From assembly GCA_019802505.1 (NCBI GenBank), contig JAFMOC010000695.1:42501-106500 (forward strand): DNA of 64,000 nt. Reading direction: 5' to 3'. A program made the translations under genes and the position numbers. Shown here piece after piece: positions 1 through 12,882 of this stretch (positions are counted from its first letter, which is position 1; the number at the start of each line of letters is the position of its first letter). The notes beneath the pieces are model-generated. The model saw nothing but the letters and a program-made list of their open reading frames with translations, was not told the DNA's origin and ran no database searches. The stretch comes from Corydoras sp. C115 (taxonomy: Eukaryota; Chordata; Actinopteri; Siluriformes; Callichthyidae).

Positions 1-174
1 ACACGCCGTCTACGCAAAGCATGCATCCGCACGGACAACCGAGGACCGAGCTGAGTGTGTTTCAGAGGCAACGCCAACTGGTTCCATTGGGCGAGTTGGA
101 GATGTGTCCTCCAATAGTCTGTGTTCTCAGTTCGCAGAACGTCAGAGTCTCGGGTCCTTTGGAATCGGGTGGGG
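1..174. other. Unrecognised sequence at window start
   Basis: No coding similarity or repeat boundary recognised before the family C copy begins; presumably intron of the scaffold gene. Confidence 0.3.
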
Positions 175-545
175 TCCTTGTGAGGACCGAGGCTCAGTGG
201 GGGACTCGTCCTCCTTGAGCATCAACAGTGTGGGACAGCCATGTCCAGATAGTGTGGTGATCTCTTGACCCGTATTTAACAATTGTAAGCTATATAAGTC
301 CATTGAGGGCGTCCTGCAGGACCGCCGGTCCAATAGAACTCCAGGTTCCGTCCAGTAATCATCTTAGCTGCAGTTCCAGGTGTCTCCACAGTGTGGCAAC
401 ACAGAAAAAAAACACCTTTTGGCCCACGGCACAGATAATAACAATGTTGACGTAGACTAGCCACGGGAACGGCGACGTGCTGTTGTAGGGGGGCGCTCAA
501 GATCCGCAAGTGAAGGCTCAGTTCGTAGAATATAATAGCGACAAG
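175..545 (+). mobile_element. Family C interspersed repeat, distal part
   Basis: Matches 1900-2285 closely: CTTGTGAGGACCGAGGCTCA, then CACCGCCGGTCC-like segment near 330 and the 'gggggcgctcaagatccgca' block near 490. A second copy's head follows directly, so units lie head to tail. Confidence 0.75.
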
Positions 546-715
546 TTCAAGTTCACGTAGCGTTTTTTACAATCGTACGTCGTTACAAAGCAGCTTTAGA
601 GTTATAAACCTTTAAACCCCCAAGGAGCAAGACCAAGAGACAAAGGCAAGACAAAACTCCCTGTTATGTTGATATTTTAAGGAGGAAACCTTGTAAGGAC
701 CACAGCAGTTGTCCC
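540..715 (+). mobile_element. Family C interspersed repeat, proximal part
   Basis: Contains ACAAAGCAGCTTTA and AAACCCCCAAGGAGCAAGAC, the head of the family. It breaks off after 'ggaaaccttgtaaggacc'. Confidence 0.75.
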
Positions 716-1600
716 GGGAGACAACTCAAGCTCTCCGGCAATTCTTAGGAGAACGCAGTAGGTTGCCAGGAATGCATAGCAACGGTTCTTTTGGGGGAGG
801 TGTCCCTATCAACGACCCGCCCTCGACGGCCACACTGTTAACCAAGCATCCCGAAAAGCAGATATGACCCTTGGTTTAGACGAGGACCCGCAGCCATTTA
901 GCGCCAATCCCTCTGGAGACCAATTGTCTCCAAGGTTTCCACATTGGTTTGCCAAGCCAAGAGATTCTCCAAGATGGATTCCATGTTGCGATTCATAGGC
1001 ACAGTCTACTAAACTATTAATATTTTGGCACAAATATATAAAAATTTTACTATTTTTAACTGAATAATGTGTCACTGCATTGCATCCGTCATGTTAACCA
1101 GCTGACGCACCCCCCCCCCCCCATCATAACACTTAACACTTCCAGTGGCGTTTTTTGGTAAGACTGGTCTGGTAAGACCCTACTTTGGTAGGGTGCTGAC
1201 CCATCGCTACGCCCCAATAATGTATTTCTAATTGCTGATTGGTGAAATTTATACTTTCATGTTGGGTTTTTTTTGGTAGACTTGGGAGCCACGACCTTCA
1301 AACCCCTCTCGGGTTTTTCCCTGGGCTCCAGCATCCAGACACATGGTGAGGACGTGGGTCTACCTCCTCAGCATGGAATTCGGCAAGCTCCGCTCTTCGG
1401 TCTTGATGTCGGCTCGGCCTTGAAGCCAGGGAATGAACGTCTGGAGAGGAATTCCTGGTGGGACATGTCTCATGGTGACCCATCAAGTTTAATCCCGAAC
1501 CCACAGGGCTCTCAATCCGGAGAACTTAACACGGGTAACAGCATGATAACAATCCCTTTTTCTCTTGAGTCGCCAATATTTACTAAAATGTGATGTAAAC
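716..1600. other. Unrecognised intronic sequence
   Basis: Contains a C run near 1110 and open frames of 88-106 codons (809-1075 minus, 1273-1593 plus) with no recognised motif. A minus-strand segment near 930-990 reads NMESILENLLAWQTNVETLE and may be a decayed transposon, but I cannot name it. Confidence 0.3.
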
Positions 1601-1604
1601 ATAT

Positions 1605-1640
1605 GCGACCCATCCATCCGTCCATCCATCCAATATCCAC
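1605..1640. repeat. Short CATC array
   Basis: About eight CATC/CGTC units, probably the tail of an old retroposon. Confidence 0.5.
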
Positions 1641-1749
1641 TGCTTACCTGGCTCTGGGCCCCTGGGGTCGGTAAGAAAAATCAGACTATGGACCACGCCT
1701 AAGAAAAAATAGGTGATAACACAAACCAACCCCCAGACTGCGCCAATGA

Positions 1750-2285
1750 GCACAGCAATTTATTTATAGAGCGTTATTTACAATCGTAGGTCATCACAAA
1801 GCAGCTTTACAGAGTTCTAAACCTTTAAACCCCCAAAGAGCAAGACCAAGAGACAGCGGCAAGACAAAACTCCCTGCTATGTTGATATTTTAAGGAGGAA
1901 ACCTTGTGAGGACCGAGGCTCAGTGGGGGACTCGTCCTCCTTGAGCATCAACAGTGTGGGACAGCCATGTACAGATGGTGTGGTGATCTCTTGACCCATA
2001 TTTAACAATTGTAAGCTATATAAGTCCATCGAGGCCGTCCTGGAGGACCGCCGGTCCAATAGAACTCCAGGTTCCGTCCAGTAATCGTCATAGCCGCGGT
2101 TCCAGGTGTCTCCACAGTGTGGCAACACGGAAAAAAAACCCACCTTTTGGTCTACGGCACAGATAATTACAATATTGACGTAGACTAGCCACGGGAACGG
2201 CGACCTGCCGCTGTAGGGGGGCGCTCAAGATCCGCAAGTGGAGGCTCAGTTCGTAGAATATCATAGCGACAAGTTCAAGTTCACG
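1750..2285 (+). mobile_element. Family C interspersed repeat, nearly full length
   Basis: Starts AATTTATTTATAGAGCG, passes through CAAAGCAGCTTTACAG and the ACCGCCGGTCCAATAG block, and ends AAGTTCAAGTTCACG, where the next copy begins. Confidence 0.8.
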
Positions 2286-2562
2286 TAATTTATTTCTATA
2301 GCGTTTTTTACAATCGTACGTCGTCACAAAGCAGCTTTACAGAGTTCTAAACCTTTAAACCCCCAAAGAGCAAGACCAAGAGACAGCGGCAAGACAAAAC
2401 CCGAGGCTCAGTGGGGGACTCCTCCTCCTTGAACATCAACAGTGTAGGACAGCCATGTACAGATTGTGTGGTGATCATGTGACCCGAACAATTAAACACT
2501 ACTGTATAGAAGTCCATTGAGGGCATCCTACAGGACCGCCGGTCCAATAGAACTCCAGGCTC
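2275..2562 (+). mobile_element. Family C interspersed repeat, truncated
   Basis: Head-to-tail with the preceding copy. It ends at ATAGAACTCCAGG, where it is fused to a 5'-truncated family A SINE. Confidence 0.75.
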
Positions 2563-2565
2563 TTT

Positions 2566-2792
2566 CCTCCCACAGTCCAAAAACATGGATTCAAGGTGAA
2601 TTAAATTCTCCAAATTGCCCCATATAGAGTGTGTGTGTGAGTGAGTGAGTGTGTGTCCAGTGATAGACTGGCGTCCTGTCCTGGGTGTATCTGCCCAGCG
2701 CCCGAAACGTTCTCCCCTGGATGGGCATGGGGAACCCCCCCCCCCACGACCCTAATAGAGGATAAAGCTGAAGATAATGGATGGATGGATAT
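2566..2792 (+). mobile_element. Family A SINE, 5' truncated
   Basis: Begins TTTCCTCCCACAGTCC, includes the TG tract and ends in a GGAT tail. It lies about 55 bases before the first coding exon seen. Confidence 0.85.
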
Positions 2793-2847
2793 ATCTCTGA
2801 TATATTTTAGATAAGCTGATTATTATTGTTTTATTGTTTGATTGTAG

Positions 2848-2967
2848 GAGACGATTTGATGACGGAACATCTGCGGGAGGTTCGAGGTCTCTGTCGGTCT
2901 TTAGCCGAGTCTGTCCATGCCAACGATCGTCTGAGGCGGAAGCTGGAGGAGAGACTGAGCTTCATGG
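2848..2967 (+). CDS. Scaffold gene, exon 1 of 11 in window
   Basis: Preceded by a TTGTAG acceptor and followed by GTAATA. It reads DDLMTEHLREVRGLCRSLAE and then HANDRLRRKLEERL, a heptad-rich segment typical of CDK5RAP2/myomegalin coiled coils. It starts with two bases that complete a codon and ends in phase 1. Confidence 0.85.
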
Positions 2968-4547
2968 GTAATAAGACGGGTGGGTCACATACTTTAGATT
3001 AACTTGTTATATATGTATATATATATATACAGTACATATACTGTATGTATTGAGATGAGGGCAGCACGTTGGCCTTGGGATTAGCATGTTCTCCTCTCAG
3101 CACTGGGGATCCAGGTTCGAATCCCAATCTGGGTGGAGTTTGCATGTTCTCCCCGTGGTTTCCTCCCACAGTCCAAAACATGGATCAAGGTGAATTGAAT
3201 GCTACAAATTGCCCCATATAGAGTGTGTGTGTGTGTGTGAGTGTGTGTACAGTGATAGATTGGCGTCCTGTCCTGGGTGTATCTGCCCAGCGCCCGAGAC
3301 GTTCTCCCCTGGATGGACTTTATCCTCTACTAGGATCGTACTCTATATGGGGCAATTTAGAATTCAAATTGACATGATCCATGTTTTTGGACTGTGGGAG
3401 GAAACTGGAGAACCCGGAGGAAACCCACGTGGACACGGGGAGAACATGCAAACTCCACCCAGATTGGGATTCGAACCGGGAGTCCCCAGCACTGAGAGGA
3501 GAACATGCTAAACCACTAAGCCACCGTGGCCAAAAGTGTTGAATAACGTTGCTCCTGTTCGGCCCGTGTCCTAATAGTGGGCTTTGAGTTTGTCCCCCCT
3601 CTTTAACCCTTTGTTTTAACCTTTAATATTGTAACAGGATCTCCCGTAAGCTCGGCGCTCAATGCCGAGCTCCTGCACACCGTCAGTCAGCTGTCCGCAG
3701 AGATTAAAGGTTTAAAGGACGAGAGGGTTGGACTGCAGGCTCGGTTTCAGGAGGCCAGCAGAGGTACCACCTCATTAAGACACGGCTGAAGAATTAAAAC
3801 AATTAAAGGTGAATCTGTGTGTGGGAGACTAATGAGTCCTGATTTAACCGTGTCATCTGAAAGAGGTGGACGTTCTGCAGAGGACGGTTCTTCTGCGGTG
3901 CCGTCAGTTAAAGCAGACGGAGCTGGAGGCCGAGACCTGGAAGGAACAGTTCAGAGAGTTAAAGGTGAAGCTGAGAGAGGCGACGCAGGAGAGCCAACTG
4001 CTGAGACACGACAAACAGATCCACCAGGAACATGCCAACAGGTCCGAGAGAGCGCCGCTGTAGCCACCTGAAACATTATCAGCTTCCTAAGATACAGAGA
4101 TTGCCCCATTCACTTTCATTACCTTTACATATTATTAATTATCCATCCATTATCTTCTGCTTTATCCTCTACTAGGGTCGCAAGGAGGGGTGGGGGGGTT
4201 CCCCATGCCCATCCAGGGGAGAACGTTTTGGGCGCTGGGCAGATACACCCAGGACAGGACACACACACAAACACAAAGAATATGGGGGCAATTTAGTGCA
4301 TTTGACTAGCGCTAAGCCACTGTGCCACCCTATTAATGTTAATTATAATTTGTCCCAGCACGGTGGCTTAGTGGTTTAGCATGTTCTCCTCTCAGCACTG
4401 GGGATACCCGGTTTGAATCCCAATCTAGGTGGAGTTTGCATGTTCTTCCCGAGTCCGCATGGGTTTCCTCCGGGTTCTCCGGTTTCCTCCCACAGTCCAA
4501 AAACATGGATCAAGGTCAATTGAATGCTCCAAATTGCCCCATATAGC

Positions 4548-4593
<46 letters not shown>

Positions 4594-6080
4594 AGAAATG
4601 AGTCCATCAGAGGACTAAATTAGTGTATAATGGACGGAAGTTCACCAAAGCCTGCATATCAGAGTTAATTCAGTCATATGCTTGAAAACAGGTCATGTGA
4701 TTTAGTGTTTAGCATGTTCTCCTCTCAGCGCTGGGGATTCCCGGTTTGAATCCCAATCTGGGTGGAGTTTGCATGTTCTCCAAATTGCCCCATATAGAGT
4801 GTGTGTGTGTGAGTGAGTGTGTGTACAGTGATAGATTGGTGTCCTGTCCTGGGTGTATCTGCCCAGCGCCCGAAACTTTCTCCCCTGGATGGACATGGGG
4901 AACCCCGCGACCCTAGCAGAGGATAAAGCGGCAGATAATGGATGGATGTTTTATACTGAAAATATACAAAAATAGTCTTATTGGATCCGTCTCAATTAAA
5001 GTTATTTTTTAAAATGTTTTTTTTTTATATAAATGCATTCCACAGACTTTTATTTATTATGTTCGAACGTTTCATACATAATTTTGTAATAATATTTAAT
5101 TATATGATTTTGCTTGAGGACGTATCTAAGAAAAAACACAAGAGTAAAGGAACTCTTAAATCTAAATTTGATCTAAATCTAAAAGCTGTGATGATGTTTT
5201 TATTCAGGCTTCAGCACGAGGTGGATGTTCTCCAGCAGCAGCTGAAGGAGAACGCTCAGCTGGTGAACAAACTGCAGAGCAGACTGCAAGAACGTCAGAG
5301 AACCTTTACCTTCAGTGCCAAGAGTGAGATCACAGGTACATACACACTGTTCCTGAATATATATATATATCCATCCATTATCTCCTATTTAGTCTAGGGT
5401 TTTTTAGGGTCTAGGGTTTACTAGGGTCGCCCATCCAGGGGAGAACGTTTCGAGCGCCTGGCAGATACACCCAGGACAGGGGGGCAATCTATCACTGTAC
5501 ACACACTCACTCACACACACACTCTATATGGGGCAATTTGGAGAATTCAATTGACCTTGAAGCCATGTTTTTGGACTGTGGGAGGAAACCGGAGAACCCG
5601 GAGGAAACCCACACGGACACGGGGAGAACATGCAAACTCCACCCAGATTGGGATTCGGACCGGGAATCCCTAATGCTGAGAGGAGAACATGCTAAACCAC
5701 TAAGCCACTGTGCCGCCTTGTTCTTGAATATATATATATCCATTAATTATCTCCTATTTTATCCTCTATTCGGGGGGGGTTCCCCATGTCCATCCAGGGC
5801 AGAACGTTTCGGGCGCTGGGCAGATACACCCTGGACAGGACACCAATCTATCACTGTACACACACTCACACACACACACACTCTCTATATGGGGCAATTT
5901 GGAGAATTCAATTCACCTTGATCCATGTTTTTGGACTGTGGGAGGAAACCGGAGAACCCGGAGGAAACCCACACGGACACTTGGAGGACATGCAAACTCC
6001 ACCCAGATAGGGATTCGAACCAGGAATCCCCAGCGCTGAGAGAAGAACATGCTAAACCACTAAGCCACCATGCCGCCCTA

Positions 6081-6118
<38 letters not shown>

Positions 6119-9100
6119 CTAGGCCGCTCTAGAACCTTGATACGCTTCTTACGGAGCCACTCCCTGGTCATCCTGGCTGTGATCTTCAGGTCATTGTCAT
6201 GTTGTCACGTCTTCAACGTTGGACCCTCCTCTCCTCATTACGGTGCAGTCGTCCTGTCCCATATGCAGAAACATCTCCAAAGCATGATGCCTCCACCCCC
6301 ATGCTTCACAGTAGGGGTGGGGTTTTTGGGAGGGTACTTTTTATCCACGTTGTGTATGTTTTTGTGATCTTTAAATTTGGTTACGTATCACATTGTTGTA
6401 TTTCAGATCCGTCCCACTCTCCTCCGGTTCGAGACCCCGGATTCTCACGTTCCGCTACGTCGGCGTCTGTTGACGGAACCATAACGAGTCACGTCCACTG
6501 TGATCCAGGTGATTATAGCGACAGGTTGCCCTAAAATAAGACAATATTTATTAAAAATCAATAGCAGTTTAGATCCTTTCCCGGTTCCTCGGGTTCCTGA
6601 TTAGAACCGAGTTTAGGGCCAAAAAAAAAAATTGACAGAAGAATCTGAACACAAACTCAATAATAACTCATTAATAACATCTCATTAACATGAAAACTGA
6701 TAATAATCCAGAGGATTCAATTTTATTCGGAGTGGATTCGAGTCGAGGGGGGGGGGTTCCCCATGTCCATCCAGGGGAGAACGTTTCGGGCGCTGGGCAG
6801 ATTCACCCAGGACAGGACACCAATCTATCACTGTACACACACTCACTCACACACACACTCTATAAGGGGCAATTTGGAGAATTCAATTGATCTTGAATCC
6901 ATGTTTTTGGACTGTGGGAGGAAACCGGAGAACCCGGATGAAACCCATGCGGACATGGGGAGAACATGGAGACTCCACCCAGATTGAGATTCGAACCTGG
7001 AATCCCTAGTTCTGAGAGGAGAACATGCCAAACCACTAAGCCACAGTGCCGCCCGATGATTAATTAATTTCTCCAAATAAACTCATCTTCGAAATTCTGG
7101 ACCCACAATCAGCTGGTTAAGCTTAAAGGTTAAGCTTAAAGGTTAAGGTTAACGGTTAGGCTTAAACTTACCCTTAAACCAAGATAAAATCACACAGAGA
7201 GTGTCAGGGTGGGGTAGTGGTTAGCATGTTCTCCTCATAACAGGTTTGAAGGCCGATCTGGGTGGAGTTTCCATCTTCTCCCCATGTCCACGTGGGGTTC
7301 CTCCGGGTTCTCCGGTTTCCTCCCACAGTCCAAAAACATGGATCAAGGTCAATTGAATTCTCCAAATTGCCCCATATGGAGTGTGTGTGTGTGTGTGTGT
7401 GTGTGTGAGTGTGTGTACAGTGATAGATTGGCGCCCTGTCCTGGGTGTATCTGCCCAGCGCCTGAAACGTTCTCCCCTGGATGGGCATGGGGAACCCCCC
7501 CCACGACCCTAATATAGGATAAAGCTGAAGATAATGGATGGATGGATTATAGATAAGACGGCATGGTAGCTTAGTGGTTTGGCATGTTCTCCTCTCAGCA
7601 CTAGGGATTCCCGGTTCGAATCCCCATCTGGGTGGAGTTTGCATGTTCTCCCCGTGTCCGCGTGAGTTTCCTCCGGGTTCTCCGGTTTCCTCCCACAGTC
7701 CAAAAACATGGATCAAGGTCCAATGAGTTCTCCAAATTGCCCCATATAGAGTGTGTGTGTGAGTGAGTGTGTGCCCAGCGATAGATTGGCATCCTGTCCT
7801 GGATGTATCTGCCCAGCGCCCCGAACGTTCTCCCCTGGATGAGCATGGGGAACCCCCCCGCGACCCTAATAGAGGATAAAGCGGGAGATAATGAATGAAT
7901 GGATGAATTTTAAAGAGTTCGTGGAGAGTTTGTTTTGGTTTAAACAAAATTAAATGTCAATAATAAGATTTATTATAATTACAGACTTCGCAGGACCTTG
8001 CTGTCGAGACGCTGACGCCCCTGATGGCTCGTTAGAGAACATAACGAGAGGTCATGTGACGGGCCGCTGGGAAGACTACAGCGTGTTGAAGCAGACGGTC
8101 CTGGACGGGGAGGACCTCGTCTGTAGGATGGAAGCTACGCTGCATTCCGGGATCGAGTTCCACATGTTTCAGGTGGGTTCGGAATTGAATGATCCGCATC
8201 CCAATGCATCCCATCCAAACAATGGAGAGTCAGAACCGAGCAGAACCTTTATTATTCTATTGGACCGGCGGTCCTGCAGGACGCCCTCAATGGACTTATA
8301 GCGTTTTCAAGTTGTTAAATACGGGTCACGTGATCACCACACAATCTGTACATGACTGTCATTCACTGTTGATGCTGCCCCCCCCTCCCCCCCCACCTCC
8401 CCCCCCCCCCCCCCCCCCCCCCCCCGCTGAAGGAGGAGGAGTCCCCCACTGAGCCTCGGTCCTCACAAGGTGTCCTCCTTAAAAAATCAACATAACAGGG
8501 AGTTTTGTCTTGCCTTTGTCGCTTTCATGTCCTCCCCTTGTCCTCGTGGGTTTCCTCCGGGTTCTCCGGTTTCCTCTCACAGTCCAAAAACATGGATTCA
8601 AGGTAAACTGAATGCTCTAAATTGCCCTATATAGTATATTTGTATGAGGATTATCTTCCGTTTAACCCTCTACTAGGGTCATACTAGGGTTCCTCATGCC
8701 CATCAAGATCCAGGGGAGAACGTTTCAGGCGCTGGGCAGATACACCCAGGACAGGATCCCAATCTATCACTGTACACACACTCACTCACACACACACTCT
8801 ATATGGGGCAATTTGGAGCATTCAATTCACCTTAAATCCATGTTTTTTGGACCGTGGATGGAAACCAGCATGAATTCAAAAATAAGTCTTGTGGCAACTG
8901 TATAGGCTGGTGAAGGTCCCCTCCCCTCATGGAGGATGAGTCCCCCACTCAGCCTCGGTCCTCACAAGGTTTCCTCCAAAAAAATGGCTTATACATCCAT
9001 CCATCCATTATCTTCCGCTTTATCCTCTATTAGGGTCGCGGGGGGGATGGGGGGGTTCCCCATGTCCATCGAGGGAGGGGGGGGGGTTTCCCCATGTCCA

Positions 9101-9132
9101 TCCAGGGAAGAATGTTTCGCCAATCTATCACT

Positions 9133-9169
<37 letters not shown>

Positions 9170-10472
9170 ATATGGGGCAATTTTTGGAGCACTCAATTGA
9201 CTTGATCCATGTTTTTGGACTGTGGGAGGAACCCGGAGGAAACCCACACCGACACGGGGAGAACATGCAAACTCCACCCAGATGGGGATTTAAACCGGGA
9301 ATCCCCAGCGCTGAGAGGAGAACATTAAGCCACCGGAACATTAAGCCACCAAACACTAAGCCACCGTGCCGCATGGCTTATACAGTGACTCGTGAATGTA
9401 AAGTTGCGTTGTGATAACGTTCTATAGTCACGATTACTTAAACGTAACCCCAGACCCGGTGTTCTGTTCTCCTCAGGATTGTATGAGAACGTGCCTGAGC
9501 ACCACCGCAGCCTTCAAACTGATCCTGGAGAAGATGGCTTCCGTCCTCAGGATGTTCTGGAGGGAGACGTCGTCCTGTCCTGAGGTGACCGATCTAAACG
9601 CTCTCTAAACGGATCACATGACTTGTCCTTCAACATGGTTACCATTAAACAAATGAGAAGCTTCTCACTGCATCAGTTCGGGTTAATGACCTGTTGCCAG
9701 ATGGAGCATAATCACCCATGCAGCAGTCACCCAATGGAATGACTGAATGATTTTAATGGCCAGTCGTTTATTTTATTTATTTTATTTATTTATTGTTATT
9801 TTGCAGAAATTTCGTCCAAAGTGAATTACACATATTCCAACTGGATGGTTTTACGTCGCCAAACCGCCCAAACTGGCAACCTTTGGTGGAAATTGCGTTT
9901 GAACCATCCACCCATTATCTTCCGCTTTATCCTCTATTAGGGTCGGTGTGTGTGTGTGTGGGGGGGGGGGTTCTCCATGACCATCCAGGGGAGAACGTTT
10001 CGGGCGCTGGGCAGATACACCCAGGACAGGACACCAATCTATCACTGTACACACACTCACTCACACACACACACTCTATATGGGGCAATTTGGAGAACTC
10101 AATTGACCTTGATCCATGTTTGTGGACTGTGGGAGGAAACCGGAGAACCCGGAGGAAACCCATGCAGACACGGGGAGAACATGGAAACTCCAACCATGCG
10201 TGGACTCCCACAGTCCAGAAACATGGATCAAGGTGAATTGAATTCTCCAAATTGCCCCATATAGAGTGTGTGTGTGTGTGTGTGTGGGTGTGTGTCCAGT
10301 GATAGATTGCCCCCCTGTCCTGGGTGTATCTGCCCAGCGCCCAAAACGTTCTCACCTGGATGGACATGTGACATGTGACCCCCCCCCCGTGACCCTAATA
10401 GAGGATAAAGTGGAAGATAATGGATGGATGGATTATTTGTGATGTAGGAGCTCACACCTCCCTAACCATGTG

Positions 10473-10516
<44 letters not shown>

Positions 10517-12851
10517 TATTTTTTATTCTTATTTTTGAAACATTTATTTAGAATCTGATGCTGAAGGAGGAAGTTCTTTGTCTGAGACGCAAACTCTCTG
10601 TTCAAGAACAAACCTTGAGAGACACAACCGAAAGTCTGAGAGACTCAAACTGCACCAAAGCCAACATGGAACGATTAATCCATAACCAGCGTGAGTCTTT
10701 ATTTTACATTTACGTTACATTTCATCGTGATGGTTCCACCATTGGTCAGTGGAGAACGATACGGAGTGAGAGTCAGCACCACGGCGAGGTTGCCCCACCA
10801 GGCGACATTCATCACTAGAACGTCGTGAACGAGTCGAAGTGTGTTTTAAAATCTAGAGTGAAGGTCAGAGGGGCCAGATCCAGAGATGGTCAGGGAGCTG
10901 GGATAGGGCTTGAACTGACGGCTGAGGAGCATGTTCAGTTAAGAAAGGTCTGATGTTCCTGACGTTCTACAGAATGGTTTTAGGTTTTAATCAGCCACAT
11001 TCATTCATCCATTATCTTCTGCTTTATCCTCTATTAGGGTCGGGGGGGGGGGGGGGGGTTCTCCATGCCCATCCAGGGGAGTACGTTTCGGGCACTGGGC
11101 AGATACACCCAGGACAGGACACCAATCTGTCACTGTACACACACTCACTCACACACACACTCTATATGGGGCAATTTGGAGGACTCAATTGACTTGATCG
11201 ATGTTTTTGGACTGTGGGAGGAAACCGGAGAACCCGGAGGAAACCCACGTGGACACGGATAGAACATGGAAACTCCACCCAGATGGGGATTCGAACCGGG
11301 AATCCCTAGTGCTGAGAGGAGAACATGCTAAACCACTAATCCACCATGCCGCCTATATATATATATACATATATATTCATTCATTCATTATCTTCCGCTT
11401 TATCCTCTGTTAGGGTCGTGGGGGGGGGTTCTCCATGCCCTTCCAGGGGAGAACGTTTCGGGCACTGGGCAGATACACCCAGGACAGGACACCAATCTAT
11501 CACTGTACACACACTCACTCACACACACACTCTATATGGGGCAATTTGGAGAACTCAATTGACCTTGATCCATGTTTTTGGACTGTGGGAGGAAACCGGA
11601 GAACCCGGAGGAAACCCACGTGGACACGGGGAGAACATGGAAGCTCCACCCAGATGGGGATTCGAACCGGGAATTCGAACCGTGCTGAGAGGAGAACATG
11701 CCAACCACTAAGCCACCATGCCGCCCTAATAGAGAACATGTCATTTTCATAGAATAATAACTTTTTCCACCCCAGAAATCCTGTGTCTGTGTTTTTCAGT
11801 CTTTAGAACGCGGGATGTTCTGAGGAAGGCTCGTTCTAACTTGGAGGTAAGTTCGTATTTTTCATTAGAACCCCATGAGCATCTTTCTTTGGGAATGTAG
11901 AGACGTACCATGGCGGGTCCCCAGGTCACATTTAAGGGTTTTGCCGTTTTGTTGATATTTATTAGCAGTTTTGGGAGCGTTCACTCAGAGCTCTGAGAGT
12001 TCCATCTCCTGCTGACGAAAACATCTCCCAAACCATCACGCCTCCTCCTCCACCTTCCACCGACGTCTTTACACACTTTGGGTTCGGTCTTCCTCCCGTT
12101 TGTGGACGAACACGATGTTTCCCATCAGCCCCGAAAAAAATAAGCCTGACAAAAACATGGATTCAAGGTTTGAATTCTCTAAATTGCCCCATATAGAATG
12201 AGTGTGTTCAGTGATAGATTGGTGTCCTGTCCTGGGTGTATCTGTCCAGCGCCCAAAACGTTCTCCCCTAGATGGGCATGTGGACCCCCCCCCCCCCTCT
12301 GTGACCCTAGTAAAGGATAAAGCAGAAGATAATGGATCTATGAAATGTATATTCCATTCATTATTTTCAGCTTTATCCTCTATTAGGGTCGCGGGGGATA
12401 TGGGGTTGGGGGGTTCCCCATGCCCATCCAGGGGAGAATGTTTCGGATACACCCAGAACAGGACGCCAATCTCAAACAGGACACACACTCACTCACACGC
12501 ACACTCTATATAGGGCAATTAGGAGAATTCAATTGACCTTGATCCATGTTTTTGGGCTGTGGGAGGAAACCGGAGAACCCGGAGGAAACCCACGCGGACA
12601 CGGGGAGAACATGGGAACTCCACCCAGATTGGGATTCGAACCTGGAATCCCTAGTGCTGAGAGGAGAACATGCCAAACACTAAACATCTTGCCTCCCATG
12701 TATATTATTATTATTATTATAAAAAAACAAGAAATTTGATTCGCTGCTTTATCTATTATTACGTTCTAAAGACGTTCTAAACCCTGTGCCTTTCTGTTCT
12801 TTTGACCACCTCCAGAACAACAAGCTTAAGATGTCGTCCTTAGGCAGCTCC

Positions 12852-12882
<31 letters not shown>

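Noticed and set aside
1273..1593. 106-codon plus frame
   Set aside because: No recognisable domain, no splice context tying it to the scaffold gene; left as unrecognised sequence.
7204..7947. 247-codon minus-strand frame with FWTVGGNRRTRRKPTW-like peptides
   Set aside because: The same peptides appear wherever a family A SINE occurs, in several frames; the element has tRNA-type promoter boxes and no protein.
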